Shown here: one piece after another, positions 24,848-32,759 of the stretch
Position numbering within the stretch: position 1 is the stretch's first letter
How the letters are laid out: every line of letters begins with the position of its first letter
Assembly: GCF_004348415.1 (NCBI RefSeq)
Contig: NZ_SMKI01000001.1
Span: 1 to 59,955 of the forward strand
DNA length: 59,955 bases
Direction of reading: 5' to 3'
Source: Streptomyces hainanensis
Lineage (GTDB): Bacteria > Actinomycetota > Actinomycetes > Streptomycetales > Streptomycetaceae
Notes under the pieces: model-generated
What the model saw: only the letters and a program-made list of their open reading frames with translations
What the model was told of the DNA's origin: nothing
The model's database searches: none
Program-made: the position numbers and the translations under genes

Positions 24848-27058
24848 ATGCGCAGCATCATCAGTCTCGACGGTGTCTGGAAGGCGGCCGAAGGAAACCT
24901 CGCGGAGGTTCCCGCGAACTTCGCCCACACCGTGCCGGTACCAGGTCTGCTCGACATGGCGTCGCCTCCCTTCGCGGAGATCGGACTGCGGAGCACCCTG
25001 CGTGAAGCGTTCTGGGTGCGCCGTGAGTTCGACCTCGATCGCGATCCCGCGCCGCTGAATCTCCTGCGGATCGGCAAGGCGCGCTATGGCACGAAGGTGA
25101 TCCTCAACGGTGTGGAGATCGGCGAGCACCGTCCCAACCACACCGTGGGTGAGTTCGACCTCGGTGGTGCGCTCAAGCGCGGCCGCAACGAGCTGCTCGT
25201 GCGGCTCGGGCCGTGGCGCGACGACGAGCCGACTTCGGTGCCCGATGGGCGCGACATTGAGAGCTACCTCGCCGTTCCCGGGCTCTACGACTCGGTCGAG
25301 CTCGTTCTCGCCGACTATCCGTACATCGACGTGGTGAAGACCGCGCCCGACCTGGATGCCGGGTCGGTGCGTGTGCTCGCCCGGCTCCGCGCCGGGGCCG
25401 AGTCGACCGTGTTCGCGCTGGACGCGGTGGTCCACGAGGTGGCCTCCGGTGTCGAGCGCGGCAGTGGGAGCAGCGGTGAGCTCACGCTCGCCCCGCACGA
25501 GACGCGCGAGGTCGAGTTCGAGGTGGCGCTGGAGTCACCGCGACTGTGGAGCCCCGAGGATCCATTCCTCTACGAGCTGCGACTCAACACTCCCGCCGAC
25601 TCGCGAAACGTCAGGTTCGGCATGCGCTCGTTCGCCTTCGACAAGGCGTCCGGGCATGCGCTGCTCAACGGGCAGCGGTACCCCATGCGCGGTTCGGCGT
25701 CGGCGATCTTCCGATTCTTCGAGGATCCCGACCGAGGCGACCGGCCGTGGGATCCCGCGTGGGTTCGCAAGCTGCACCGTCAGTTCAAGGCGATGCACTG
25801 GAACACCATCCGCTACGCCATCGGGTTCCCACCCGCCTTCTGGTACGACATCGCCGACGAGGAGGGCCTGCTCGTCATCGACGAGTTCCCACTCTTCTAC
25901 ATCTACCTCGCCGATGACGCCCCCGCCGTCGAAGCCGCGCTCGCTCTCGACCCGAGCGTGCGCAACTACGGTCTGCGCAGCATCACCGCCGGGCAGCCGC
26001 GCACGACCGAACCGGCGCGGGTGGAATGGCCGGCGGCGCTGACGGCCGATGCGCTCGAAACCGAGTTCTCCGAGTGGGTCGACGGCCACTGCAACCACCC
26101 GTCGGTGGTGATGTGGAGTAGCAACTGCGAGGGCCGGTCCCCCGAGACCGGGGTGCTCGTCGAGCGGATCCGTAAGCTCGACCCGCAGCACCGGCCGTGG
26201 AGCGACGGCTGGAACGGTCCCCCTACCGACGCCGACCCGTACATGGTGCACTGGTACCTCCAGTGGAACGCCGCGATGCGCGGGGAGCCCACCGGACTCG
26301 GGATGCTGTCCGCGATGCGCAAGACCGCGATCGGCTATCCCCTCGGTGGGGCCCCTGAGGAGTTGCTCCCGCACCTACGCACGCCGAACAAGGACTTCGA
26401 CGGAGTGCCGGTCAACACCGGCGGCAACACCGTGTTCCTTGAGGAGTACGGCTGGCTGTGGCTCACCCGCGACGGCAAGCCCACGCGGCTCACCGAGCCG
26501 ATCTATGAGTCGATGCAGGGCTGGCCGGTCGCCACCGCCGACGAACGGCGGTACACCCGCGCGCGCCTCACAGCCGCGGAGACCGAGTTCTTCCGCTGCA
26601 ACCGCACGCTGGCGGGTCTGCTGCTGTATTGCGCGCTGTCGAGTTCCCACGATCGGGTCTCGACCGCGGACGCGTTCACCGACCTCGACTCGCTGGACTA
26701 CGAGCCGCACTTCTGGGAGTACGTGCGCGACGCGTTCGCACCCGTCGCCCTGATGGTCGACGTCTGGGATCGCGAACTGGCCGGCGGCGTCCTCCACGAG
26801 ATACCGGTCACCGCCATCAACGACCTGCCCGACGACTGGAACGGCGAGCTGGTCGTGCGTGTGGTTACTGCCGTCACCGGCGTGGTGGTCAGCGAGCACC
26901 GGCGCGCCATCCGCATTCCGGCGCTCGGTCAGGAGCGCCGGTACTTCGGCCTGACGACCGTGATCCCCGACGGCGAGCACCAGATCGTCGCGGAACTCAC
27001 CGACGGCGACGGCTCCTCGGTGCGGAGCGTGCGCGATGTCCGCGTCGTCTCGGGCTGA
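24848..27058 (+). CDS. glycoside hydrolase family 2 protein
   Basis: A 736-residue GH2-type enzyme. Residues ~5-170 form the jelly-roll sugar-binding domain (SLDGVWKAAEG, FWVRREFDLD, GTKVILNGVEIGEHRP); ~175-275 an immunoglobulin-like domain; ~280-600 the TIM barrel, with GMRSF, NGQRYPMRG and NTIRYAIGFPPAFWYDIADEEGLLVIDEFP. The acid/base should be E428 in WSSNCEG, the nucleophile E533 in FLEEYGW. A C-terminal Ig-like domain follows. No signal peptide, so it acts on imported substrate. Beta-galactosidase, beta-glucuronidase or beta-mannosidase activity cannot be told apart by eye. ATG follows GGAAGGAG; it is a single-gene unit with its own terminator. Confidence 0.87.
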   Translation: MRSIISLDGVWKAAEGNLAEVPANFAHTVPVPGLLDMASPPFAEIGLRSTLREAFWVRREFDLDRDPAPLNLLRIGKARYGTKVILNGVEIGEHRPNHTVGEFDLGGALKRGRNELLVRLGPWRDDEPTSVPDGRDIESYLAVPGLYDSVELVLADYPYIDVVKTAPDLDAGSVRVLARLRAGAESTVFALDAVVHEVASGVERGSGSSGELTLAPHETREVEFEVALESPRLWSPEDPFLYELRLNTPADSRNVRFGMRSFAFDKASGHALLNGQRYPMRGSASAIFRFFEDPDRGDRPWDPAWVRKLHRQFKAMHWNTIRYAIGFPPAFWYDIADEEGLLVIDEFPLFYIYLADDAPAVEAALALDPSVRNYGLRSITAGQPRTTEPARVEWPAALTADALETEFSEWVDGHCNHPSVVMWSSNCEGRSPETGVLVERIRKLDPQHRPWSDGWNGPPTDADPYMVHWYLQWNAAMRGEPTGLGMLSAMRKTAIGYPLGGAPEELLPHLRTPNKDFDGVPVNTGGNTVFLEEYGWLWLTRDGKPTRLTEPIYESMQGWPVATADERRYTRARLTAAETEFFRCNRTLAGLLLYCALSSSHDRVSTADAFTDLDSLDYEPHFWEYVRDAFAPVALMVDVWDRELAGGVLHEIPVTAINDLPDDWNGELVVRVVTAVTGVVVSEHRRAIRIPALGQERRYFGLTTVIPDGEHQIVAELTDGDGSSVRSVRDVRVVSG

Positions 27059-27139
27059 GGTCGGCACCCGGTCGCTGATCGTGCTGCGGTACGACCCCGC
27101 CGTGTCGTAGAGCCCTCCACACATTCTGTCGTCGACGCT

Positions 27140-27165
27140 CCCCCGGCCGCGAATGCGGCCGGGGG
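27140..27165 (+). terminator. terminator after the GH2 gene
   Basis: Perfect 11-bp stem CCCCCGGCCGC/GCGGCCGGGGG with a GAAT loop, 82 bases after the GH2 stop. Confidence 0.75.
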
Positions 27166-27270
27166 CCTCCGGCGACGGCCTGGCCGAGCGTGTCGCCTTC
27201 GGCTTTGGCGACCAGTGCGCCGTCGGCTGCGGCTTCCGGCCAGCGGCGCCGCACATCCAGACTCCAAAGA

Positions 27271-27307
27271 CTTGAATAGTATGAACTGTTCCTTCATAGT
27301 GTTGAAG
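27271..27307. promoter_or_regulatory. 37-bp imperfect palindrome, putative operator of the E1 operon
   Basis: Left half CTTGAATAGTATGAAC and right half, read on the other strand, CTTCAACACTATGAAG agree at most positions around a 5-base centre. It is the most elaborate form of the TATGAA/ATTTGA word in the island and lies 69 bases ahead of the E1 start. A tetrameric IclR protein could cover both halves. Confidence 0.5.
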
Positions 27308-27375
27308 GCCGCGAGCGCTGTGTGCGCCGTGTGCGCCGGCCCAACGTCGTCGTGGGCGAGCGAGGAAGTGGAGCG

Positions 27376-29331
27376 ATGGTGATCGAACGGCTCGAGATGT
27401 ATCGGCGTATGGCCTTCATCCGGAGGTTCGAGGAGCAGGTCCTCGAACTCGGGCGGGAAGGACACGTCGCCGGATCCATCCACCTGTGTCTGGGGCAGGA
27501 GGCGATCCCGGTCGGCGCCATGGCGGCCCTGCAGCCGGGTGACCGGGTGCTGTCGACCTACCGCGGACACGGCTGGGCGCTCGCGGCGGGTGCCGATCCC
27601 TTCGCCGTCATGGCCGAGATCGCCCAGCGGGCGGAGGGCACCAACGGCGGTCGCTCGGGTTCGCCGCTGCTGAGTGCCCCCGAGGTCGGATTCCTCGGCG
27701 AGAATTCCATCATCGGCGCCGGCCTGCCCATAGCCGACGGTGTGGCGATGGCCTCCCAGTTCCGCGGCGACGGCAAGGTCGTGCTGACGTCACTCGGCGA
27801 CGGCGCCATGAACCAGGGTGCTACCACCGAGGCGATGGTGTTCGCGGCGGCGAAGAACCTCCCGGTGATCTTCGTCTGTGAGAACAACGGGTGGTCGGAG
27901 ATGACTCCGATCACCACCACGACCCGCGGCGAACACCTCGCGACCCGGGCCCAGGGAATCGGCATCGAGAGCCACGTCGTCGACGGCAACGACCCGGTCG
28001 CGGTGTACGAGGTCGTGCGTGAAGCCGCGCAGACGTGCCGCGAGGGCCGCGGCCCGGTGTTCATCGAGTTCAAGACGGCGCGGCTGTCCGGTCACTACAA
28101 CAAGGACATTCAGCACTACCGTCCCGCCCAGGACATCGAGGCGGCCCAGGCGGTCGACCCGCTGACACGGTTCCGCGAACTCGAAGGGTCGTCGGAGGCT
28201 GACATCGCGCGGGTCGACGCCGAGGTGGCCGAGCGGATCGCCGCGCTCGCCGAACGCACCCGACAGGCGCCGGCGCCGTCCGGCGAGGCCGTCTTCGAAC
28301 ACCTCTACGCGCCTGACCTTCCTTCGCCTGCCGTGACCGCGTCGGTCGAGCCCAAGGAGGTCCCGTACTTCCGTGCCGTCAACGAGGCGCTCAAGGACGC
28401 GATGACCCGCCGCCCCGAGGTGCTGTTGTACGGCGAGGACGTCGGGGTCGCCGGCGGCATCTTCGGCGTGACCCGCAAGTTGCAGAAGGAGTTCGGCTCC
28501 GAGCGCGTCTTCGACACGCCGATCGCCGAGGCCGCGATCCTCGGCTCGGCGGTGGGTGCCGCGATGGAGGGGATGCGCCCGGTCGTCGAGATCATGTGGG
28601 CGGACTTCGTCTTCGTCGCGCTCGACCAGATCGTGAACCAGGCGTCCAACGTGCGGTACATCAACCGGGGCAAGGCTTCGGCGCCGTTGGTGATCCGGAT
28701 GCAGCAGGGGGTCACGTCCGGTTCGTGTGCCCAGCACTCCCAGAGCGTCGAGGCGATCCTCGCTCACGTGCCCGGCATCAAGGTCGGCCTCCCGGCGACA
28801 CCACAGGACGCGTACGCGATGACGCTCGCGGCGATCGAGGATCCGGACCCGGTCGTGCTCATCGAACACCGCTCGATGTACCAGGACGTCGGGCTCGTGC
28901 GGTTCGAGGGCCCGTCGGAGATCGCCGCGGGCGCGAAGTTCCACCGCGACGGCGACGACGTCGCCATCATCACCTGGGGCTCGATGGTCGCGCCGGCGCT
29001 CCAGGCCGCCGACCAACTGCAGGCGGAGGGGCTGAGCGCGACGGTCCTCGACCTCCGCTGGGTACGCCCACTCGACAAGGCGGCGATCGCCCGAGCCGTG
29101 GCCCAGTCCGGCGGCCGGGTCGTGGTCGCGCACGAGGCCTTCCTCCACGGCGGGTTCGGCGCCGAGGTCTCGGCGGTGATCACCGAGAGCCACTTCGATC
29201 AGCTGCGGCACCCGGTGGTGCGGGTGGGCACGCCGGACGTGCGGATGCCGTCCGCCCCCGCCCTGCAGGAACTGCTCCTGCCCAACGCGGACTCCATCGC
29301 GGCGGCCGCTCGGGGAGCGGTGGGCAAGTGA
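27376..29331 (+). CDS. fused alpha/beta E1 component of a thiamine-dependent 2-oxoacid dehydrogenase complex
   Basis: A 651-residue fusion. Residues ~1-310 are the alpha part: YRRMAFIRRFEEQV, HLCLGQEAIPVGAMAAL, RGHGWALA, and the TPP motif GDGAMNQGATTEA...CENNGW, plus the ITTTTRGEHLATRA loop. Residues ~330-650 are the beta part: LLYGEDVGVAGGIFGVTRKLQKEFG, DTPIAEAAILGSAVGAAMEGMRPV, the Q-AS-N-x-R-Y motif and a C-terminal domain. Such single-chain E1 proteins decarboxylate pyruvate, branched 2-oxo acids or acetoin and pass the acyl group to E2. No complete E2 or E3 gene lies here, only a degenerate E2-like domain in the next gene, which overlaps by GTGA. It starts a run of four genes. Confidence 0.88.
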   Translation: MVIERLEMYRRMAFIRRFEEQVLELGREGHVAGSIHLCLGQEAIPVGAMAALQPGDRVLSTYRGHGWALAAGADPFAVMAEIAQRAEGTNGGRSGSPLLSAPEVGFLGENSIIGAGLPIADGVAMASQFRGDGKVVLTSLGDGAMNQGATTEAMVFAAAKNLPVIFVCENNGWSEMTPITTTTRGEHLATRAQGIGIESHVVDGNDPVAVYEVVREAAQTCREGRGPVFIEFKTARLSGHYNKDIQHYRPAQDIEAAQAVDPLTRFRELEGSSEADIARVDAEVAERIAALAERTRQAPAPSGEAVFEHLYAPDLPSPAVTASVEPKEVPYFRAVNEALKDAMTRRPEVLLYGEDVGVAGGIFGVTRKLQKEFGSERVFDTPIAEAAILGSAVGAAMEGMRPVVEIMWADFVFVALDQIVNQASNVRYINRGKASAPLVIRMQQGVTSGSCAQHSQSVEAILAHVPGIKVGLPATPQDAYAMTLAAIEDPDPVVLIEHRSMYQDVGLVRFEGPSEIAAGAKFHRDGDDVAIITWGSMVAPALQAADQLQAEGLSATVLDLRWVRPLDKAAIARAVAQSGGRVVVAHEAFLHGGFGAEVSAVITESHFDQLRHPVVRVGTPDVRMPSAPALQELLLPNADSIAAAARGAVGK

Positions 29332-30284
29332 CCGATCTCGTCGAGTTCCTCGTCACCATCGAAATCGACACCGGCGCTCTCGGCCCCGACGCGGTCGACT
29401 ACCTCCGCGCCGCGGAGGGCCGGCGTGCCCGCGAACTGACGGCGGACGGCAGCATCGTCGCGCTCTGGCGGATCGAGGGACGGTGGGCGAACGCGGGGAT
29501 CTGGCGCGCTCGCGACGAGGCGGCACTTCGGCGAATCCTCGACAGCCTGCCGCTACGGCCGTACATGCGGTTCGAGTGGGTCCGGGTCACCGAACATCCG
29601 AGTGATCCCCGCCTCGCGCGCCAGGACGTGACGGATACGAACCCGCGCGGCCGGATCGCGCTCGACCCCATGCCGTCACTGAGTACGGAGGCGCGCGGCA
29701 ACGGCACGCGGCGCGGCCGCGTCGAGCTGCGGGAGCTCCCCGGAGCGCCGGTCCGCGCGCGGAACGATCGGACATTCGGCTCGCCGGCGGTGACCGCGCC
29801 CGGCCGCCGCGCCGACACGGCCGATCGGATCACCGCCCGCGTCGAGGTGGATGTCACCGCGGCGGCCGATTCCGCGAGCGCCGTCTCGGCGATCGCGCGG
29901 AGCATCGAGGCCACGGCGCACGCCCTGGGCGAGGCCCGTATCGAATCCTCCGGCCTCGCCTGCTGCGCCGACCAGACCACGCCGGTCGTGGTCGCACCGG
30001 CCGACGCCGCGATCGTGATCGGCCTGGCACATTCGGGGTGCCGCGACGGCATCGAGATCCGCCAGGAGCACGCCGACCGCGACCTCGACATCCACATCGG
30101 CCCACTCACCCCGCGCGTCGTCGCCAGGGCGCTCGACGGTCACGACGACGTCATGCGGATCCGTCGCCTCATCACGATCGACGTGACCGCTCGAACGGCG
30201 CGGCTCTCCGCCGACCAGGTCCGGTCGTTCCTGCGCGACATCACCTCGCGGGTCGACACGTGGGCGGCCGGCGGTCATCCGTAG
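29328..30284 (+). CDS. muconolactone isomerase-like domain fused to a degenerate E2-like domain
   Basis: A 318-residue protein overlapping the E1 stop. Residues ~1-92 resemble muconolactone delta-isomerase: EFLVTIEID, the RAAEGRRARELTADGSIVALWRIEGRW core, and LPLRPYMRFEWVRVTEHPSDP. A linker with FGSPAVTAP (~145) may be a worn peripheral-subunit-binding remnant. Residues ~165-315 recall the 2-oxoacid dehydrogenase E2 catalytic domain: ITARVEVDVT, then SSGLACCADQTTPVVVAPADAAIVIGLA where E2 has FTPIINPP-AAILGVG, then RLITIDVTAR...VRSFLRDI where E2 has the HxxxDG motif. The catalytic His and Asp are absent and there is no lipoyl domain. The second assignment is inference. Confidence 0.55.
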   Translation: MTDLVEFLVTIEIDTGALGPDAVDYLRAAEGRRARELTADGSIVALWRIEGRWANAGIWRARDEAALRRILDSLPLRPYMRFEWVRVTEHPSDPRLARQDVTDTNPRGRIALDPMPSLSTEARGNGTRRGRVELRELPGAPVRARNDRTFGSPAVTAPGRRADTADRITARVEVDVTAAADSASAVSAIARSIEATAHALGEARIESSGLACCADQTTPVVVAPADAAIVIGLAHSGCRDGIEIRQEHADRDLDIHIGPLTPRVVARALDGHDDVMRIRRLITIDVTARTARLSADQVRSFLRDITSRVDTWAAGGHP

Positions 30285-30348
30285 ACGCCTGCGTGATGCC
30301 CACGGAGCCCCCCCGCACACACCACTCAGCGAAGAGTAGGAGAACCCC

Positions 30349-31140
30349 ATGAGACGGCAGCAACCGTCGTGGAGCTCGGTCACCAGTCTCACCGACAGGG
30401 TGATCGTCGTGACCGGCGCCGCCTCGGGCATCGGTCGCGCCACCGCCAAGGAGTGCGCGCTGGCCGGAGCCCGGGTCGTCGCCGTCGATCGGAACGCGGA
30501 GGGCCTCAAGGAGACCCGCGGGATGATCGAGCAGGCCGGTGCCGCGGCACCCATCGGTGAGGTCGTCGCCGATCTGGCCGATCACGCCGCGGTCGAGTCA
30601 GCGGTCGCGGACCTCGCGCAGTATGAGCCCGACCATCTGTTCCACGCCGCCGGCATCGTCATCCGTCGCGACGACATCGAGGACGTCACCCTCGACGACT
30701 GGGACACCCAGGTCGCGGTCAACCAGCGCGCGTCCTGGTTCCTGACGCGCGGATTCTGCCAGCAACTCGTCGCCCGGGAACGCATCGGCTCCGTCGTGCT
30801 TGTGTCGTCCATCTCCGGCCACCTCGGGGTCATGTCGGGTTCGTGGGTCTACGCGTCCACGAAGGCCGGCGTCACGTCGATGACCAAGGGTTTCGCGAAG
30901 ACGTTCGGTCCACACGGCATCCGGGTCAACGCGGTGGCCCCGGGGCTCGTCGAGACGCCCATGGTGCGCGGCGGCGTGCGCGGCCAGGAGGTCGACGACC
31001 TGATCAACACGAACGTTCCCCTACGTCGCACTGCCGATCCTGTCGAGATCTCCCGGGCCTCCATGTTCCTGCTCTCCGACGCGGCGAGCTTCGTCACCGG
31101 CGCCACGCTCGAGATCGACGGCGGGTGGCTGCGCCGATGA
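30349..31140 (+). CDS. short-chain dehydrogenase/reductase
   Basis: A 263-residue classical SDR with TGAASGIGRATAKE, AVDRNAEGL (Asp for NAD), AAGIVI, VSSISGHLGV and YASTKAGVTSMTKGFAKTF for the catalytic Ser, Tyr and Lys, and GATLEIDGGWL at the end. ATG behind GTAGGAG. Its stop overlaps the start of the VOC gene by ATGA, so the two are co-translated. It probably handles a keto or hydroxy acid intermediate. Confidence 0.88.
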   Translation: MRRQQPSWSSVTSLTDRVIVVTGAASGIGRATAKECALAGARVVAVDRNAEGLKETRGMIEQAGAAAPIGEVVADLADHAAVESAVADLAQYEPDHLFHAAGIVIRRDDIEDVTLDDWDTQVAVNQRASWFLTRGFCQQLVARERIGSVVLVSSISGHLGVMSGSWVYASTKAGVTSMTKGFAKTFGPHGIRVNAVAPGLVETPMVRGGVRGQEVDDLINTNVPLRRTADPVEISRASMFLLSDAASFVTGATLEIDGGWLRR

Positions 31141-31658
31141 ACGCCGACACCGGGATGTTCGCCGACGTACTCCACGTCGGCTTCACGGTCACCGACATCG
31201 AGCGCTCGGTCGACTGGTACGGGCGAGTACTCGGCCTCGAACTGATCCATCGCCAGCGCAGCGACAACGAGTACACCCGCACCCTCGTCGGCGTGTCGGA
31301 TGCCGTTCTCGAGGTCGCGCAGTTCGCCCTGCCCGGATCGCCGCCGCGCTTCTCCACCCACGTTCTGGAGCTGATCCAGTACGTCGAGGGGCCGGGCGAG
31401 CACGCTGTCGAGCTCGGAGTGAACCAGGCCGGCACCGCCCACCTCGGCTTCGTCGTGGCCGATATTCACACCAAGTGTCGCCAACTGCTCGCGGAGGGAG
31501 TCGACTTCGTCAACCTGCCGGTACTCGTGACCGAGGGCGCGAACGTCGGCGGCTACGCCTGCTACCTCCGCGACCCCGACGGCATCGTGCTCGAACTGAT
31601 GCAGTTCGCCCCGGAGCGAGCGCAACGCCTGGGGATCGCGCTGCCGCAGTCCCCCTGA
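31137..31658 (+). CDS. VOC-superfamily protein (paralogue of 23164)
   Basis: A 173-residue VOC protein with modules DVLHVGFTVTDIERSVDWYGRVLGLELIHRQ and TAHLGFVVADIHTKCRQLLAEG, and the ending GYACYLRDPDGIVLELMQ. The metal set His, Glu (VLELIQ), His, Glu (VLEL) is complete. Compared with its paralogue it has a longer middle loop. Coupled to the preceding SDR. Likely an isomerase, epimerase or lyase step of the same pathway. Confidence 0.82.
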   Translation: MNADTGMFADVLHVGFTVTDIERSVDWYGRVLGLELIHRQRSDNEYTRTLVGVSDAVLEVAQFALPGSPPRFSTHVLELIQYVEGPGEHAVELGVNQAGTAHLGFVVADIHTKCRQLLAEGVDFVNLPVLVTEGANVGGYACYLRDPDGIVLELMQFAPERAQRLGIALPQSP

Positions 31659-31767
31659 GCGGCCGATGCCGCTCTCGAACACCACCTACTTTCACTTTAT
31701 GGAATATCGACTCAAACAGCTCAACTGCTGACGCATCCGTCAGCGACACGATGACGTGGAGTTAGCG

Positions 31768-31824
31768 ATGCACATTCCGAGCCCCCTCAACGTGACCCCA
31801 GTGCGCGGCGAGGTCAGCGCATGA
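31768..31824 (+). CDS. 18-residue leader peptide coupled to the permease gene
   Basis: ATG at 31768 behind GTGGAG, ending in TGA that overlaps the permease ATG by ATGA. The product MHIPSPLNVTPVRGEVSA has no stop in between. Its position, own ribosome binding site and coupling suggest a role in setting permease translation. Too short to test by composition; may be fortuitous. The preceding gap holds a weaker regulatory-like word, CTACTTTCACTTTAT, at 31686-31700. Confidence 0.35.
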   Translation: MHIPSPLNVTPVRGEVSA

Positions 31825-32759
31825 TCCCGTTCCTCCTGCGCAGACTCGTGAGCGGGATCGTCGTGATCACCGTCGTCACCTCCATCGTGTTCTTCCTGAC
31901 CTACGGCACGAGCGTCCAGATCGCCCGCAACATCCTCGGCCCCTCCGCGTCCGACGAACAGGTCGCGATCCTCAACGAGGACCTCGGTCTCGACCGACCG
32001 CTGGTCGAGCAGTACCTCGACTGGATCACGAGCGCGGCGCGCGGCGACCTGGGCGCGTCGTACTTCACCTCCGAGCCCATCACCGAGGCTCTGGCCAACC
32101 GGCTACCGGTCACGTTCTCGATGGTGATCGTCGCGGTCCTGATCACCCTGATCGCGAGCCTCGCACTGGGCATCACGGCGGCCGCCCGGGGAGGCGTCGT
32201 CGACCGCGTACTCCAGTCGATCGGCACCGTCTCGTACGTCTTCCCGGTCGTCATCATCGCGATCGGCATGGTCTACCTGTTCGCCATCGTGCTGCGGTGG
32301 GTCCCCGCCATCGGGTTCGTACCGATCACCCAATCCCCCGGCCACTGGCTGGCGTCGATCATCCTGCCCTCCATCACCCTGGCCATCGGCGGTATCGCCG
32401 GTCTCGCCGCGCAGATCCGAGGCTCGCTCGTCGACGAGCTCGGTCGCGACTACATCCGCACGCTCCGCAGCCGAGGGGTCTCCGAGCGCGCGATCCTCTG
32501 CAAGCACGCCCTGCGCAACGCCGCCGGGCCGGCGCTCACGGTGTTCTCGCTCCAGTTCATCGGCATCTTCGGAGCCTCGCTGTTCATCGAGCGGATCTTC
32601 GCACTGCCCGGATACGGCGCCTACGCGATGAACGCCACCGTGCAGGGCGACTTCCCGGTGCTGCTGGGGGTCACGCTCGTGAGCGTCGTGCTCGTCGTCG
32701 CCGTGAACCTGGTCGTGGACGTCGCGCAGGGGTGGCTGAACCCGAAGGTGAGAGTCTGA
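31821..32759 (+). CDS. ABC transporter permease (DppB/OppB type)
   Basis: A 312-residue inner-membrane permease with six predicted membrane helices, first at ~9-30 (VSGIVVITVVTSIVFFLTY). The family loop after it (GLDRPLVEQYLDWITSAARGDLG-SYFTSEPITEAL) and the EAA-like contact loop (DELGRDYIRTLRSRGVSERAIL-KHALRNA) are clear. It pairs with the fused DppC-DppD protein, whose ATG overlaps this stop. These importers move peptides but also oligosaccharides; the context here favours a glycoside. Confidence 0.93.
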   Translation: MIPFLLRRLVSGIVVITVVTSIVFFLTYGTSVQIARNILGPSASDEQVAILNEDLGLDRPLVEQYLDWITSAARGDLGASYFTSEPITEALANRLPVTFSMVIVAVLITLIASLALGITAAARGGVVDRVLQSIGTVSYVFPVVIIAIGMVYLFAIVLRWVPAIGFVPITQSPGHWLASIILPSITLAIGGIAGLAAQIRGSLVDELGRDYIRTLRSRGVSERAILCKHALRNAAGPALTVFSLQFIGIFGASLFIERIFALPGYGAYAMNATVQGDFPVLLGVTLVSVVLVVAVNLVVDVAQGWLNPKVRV

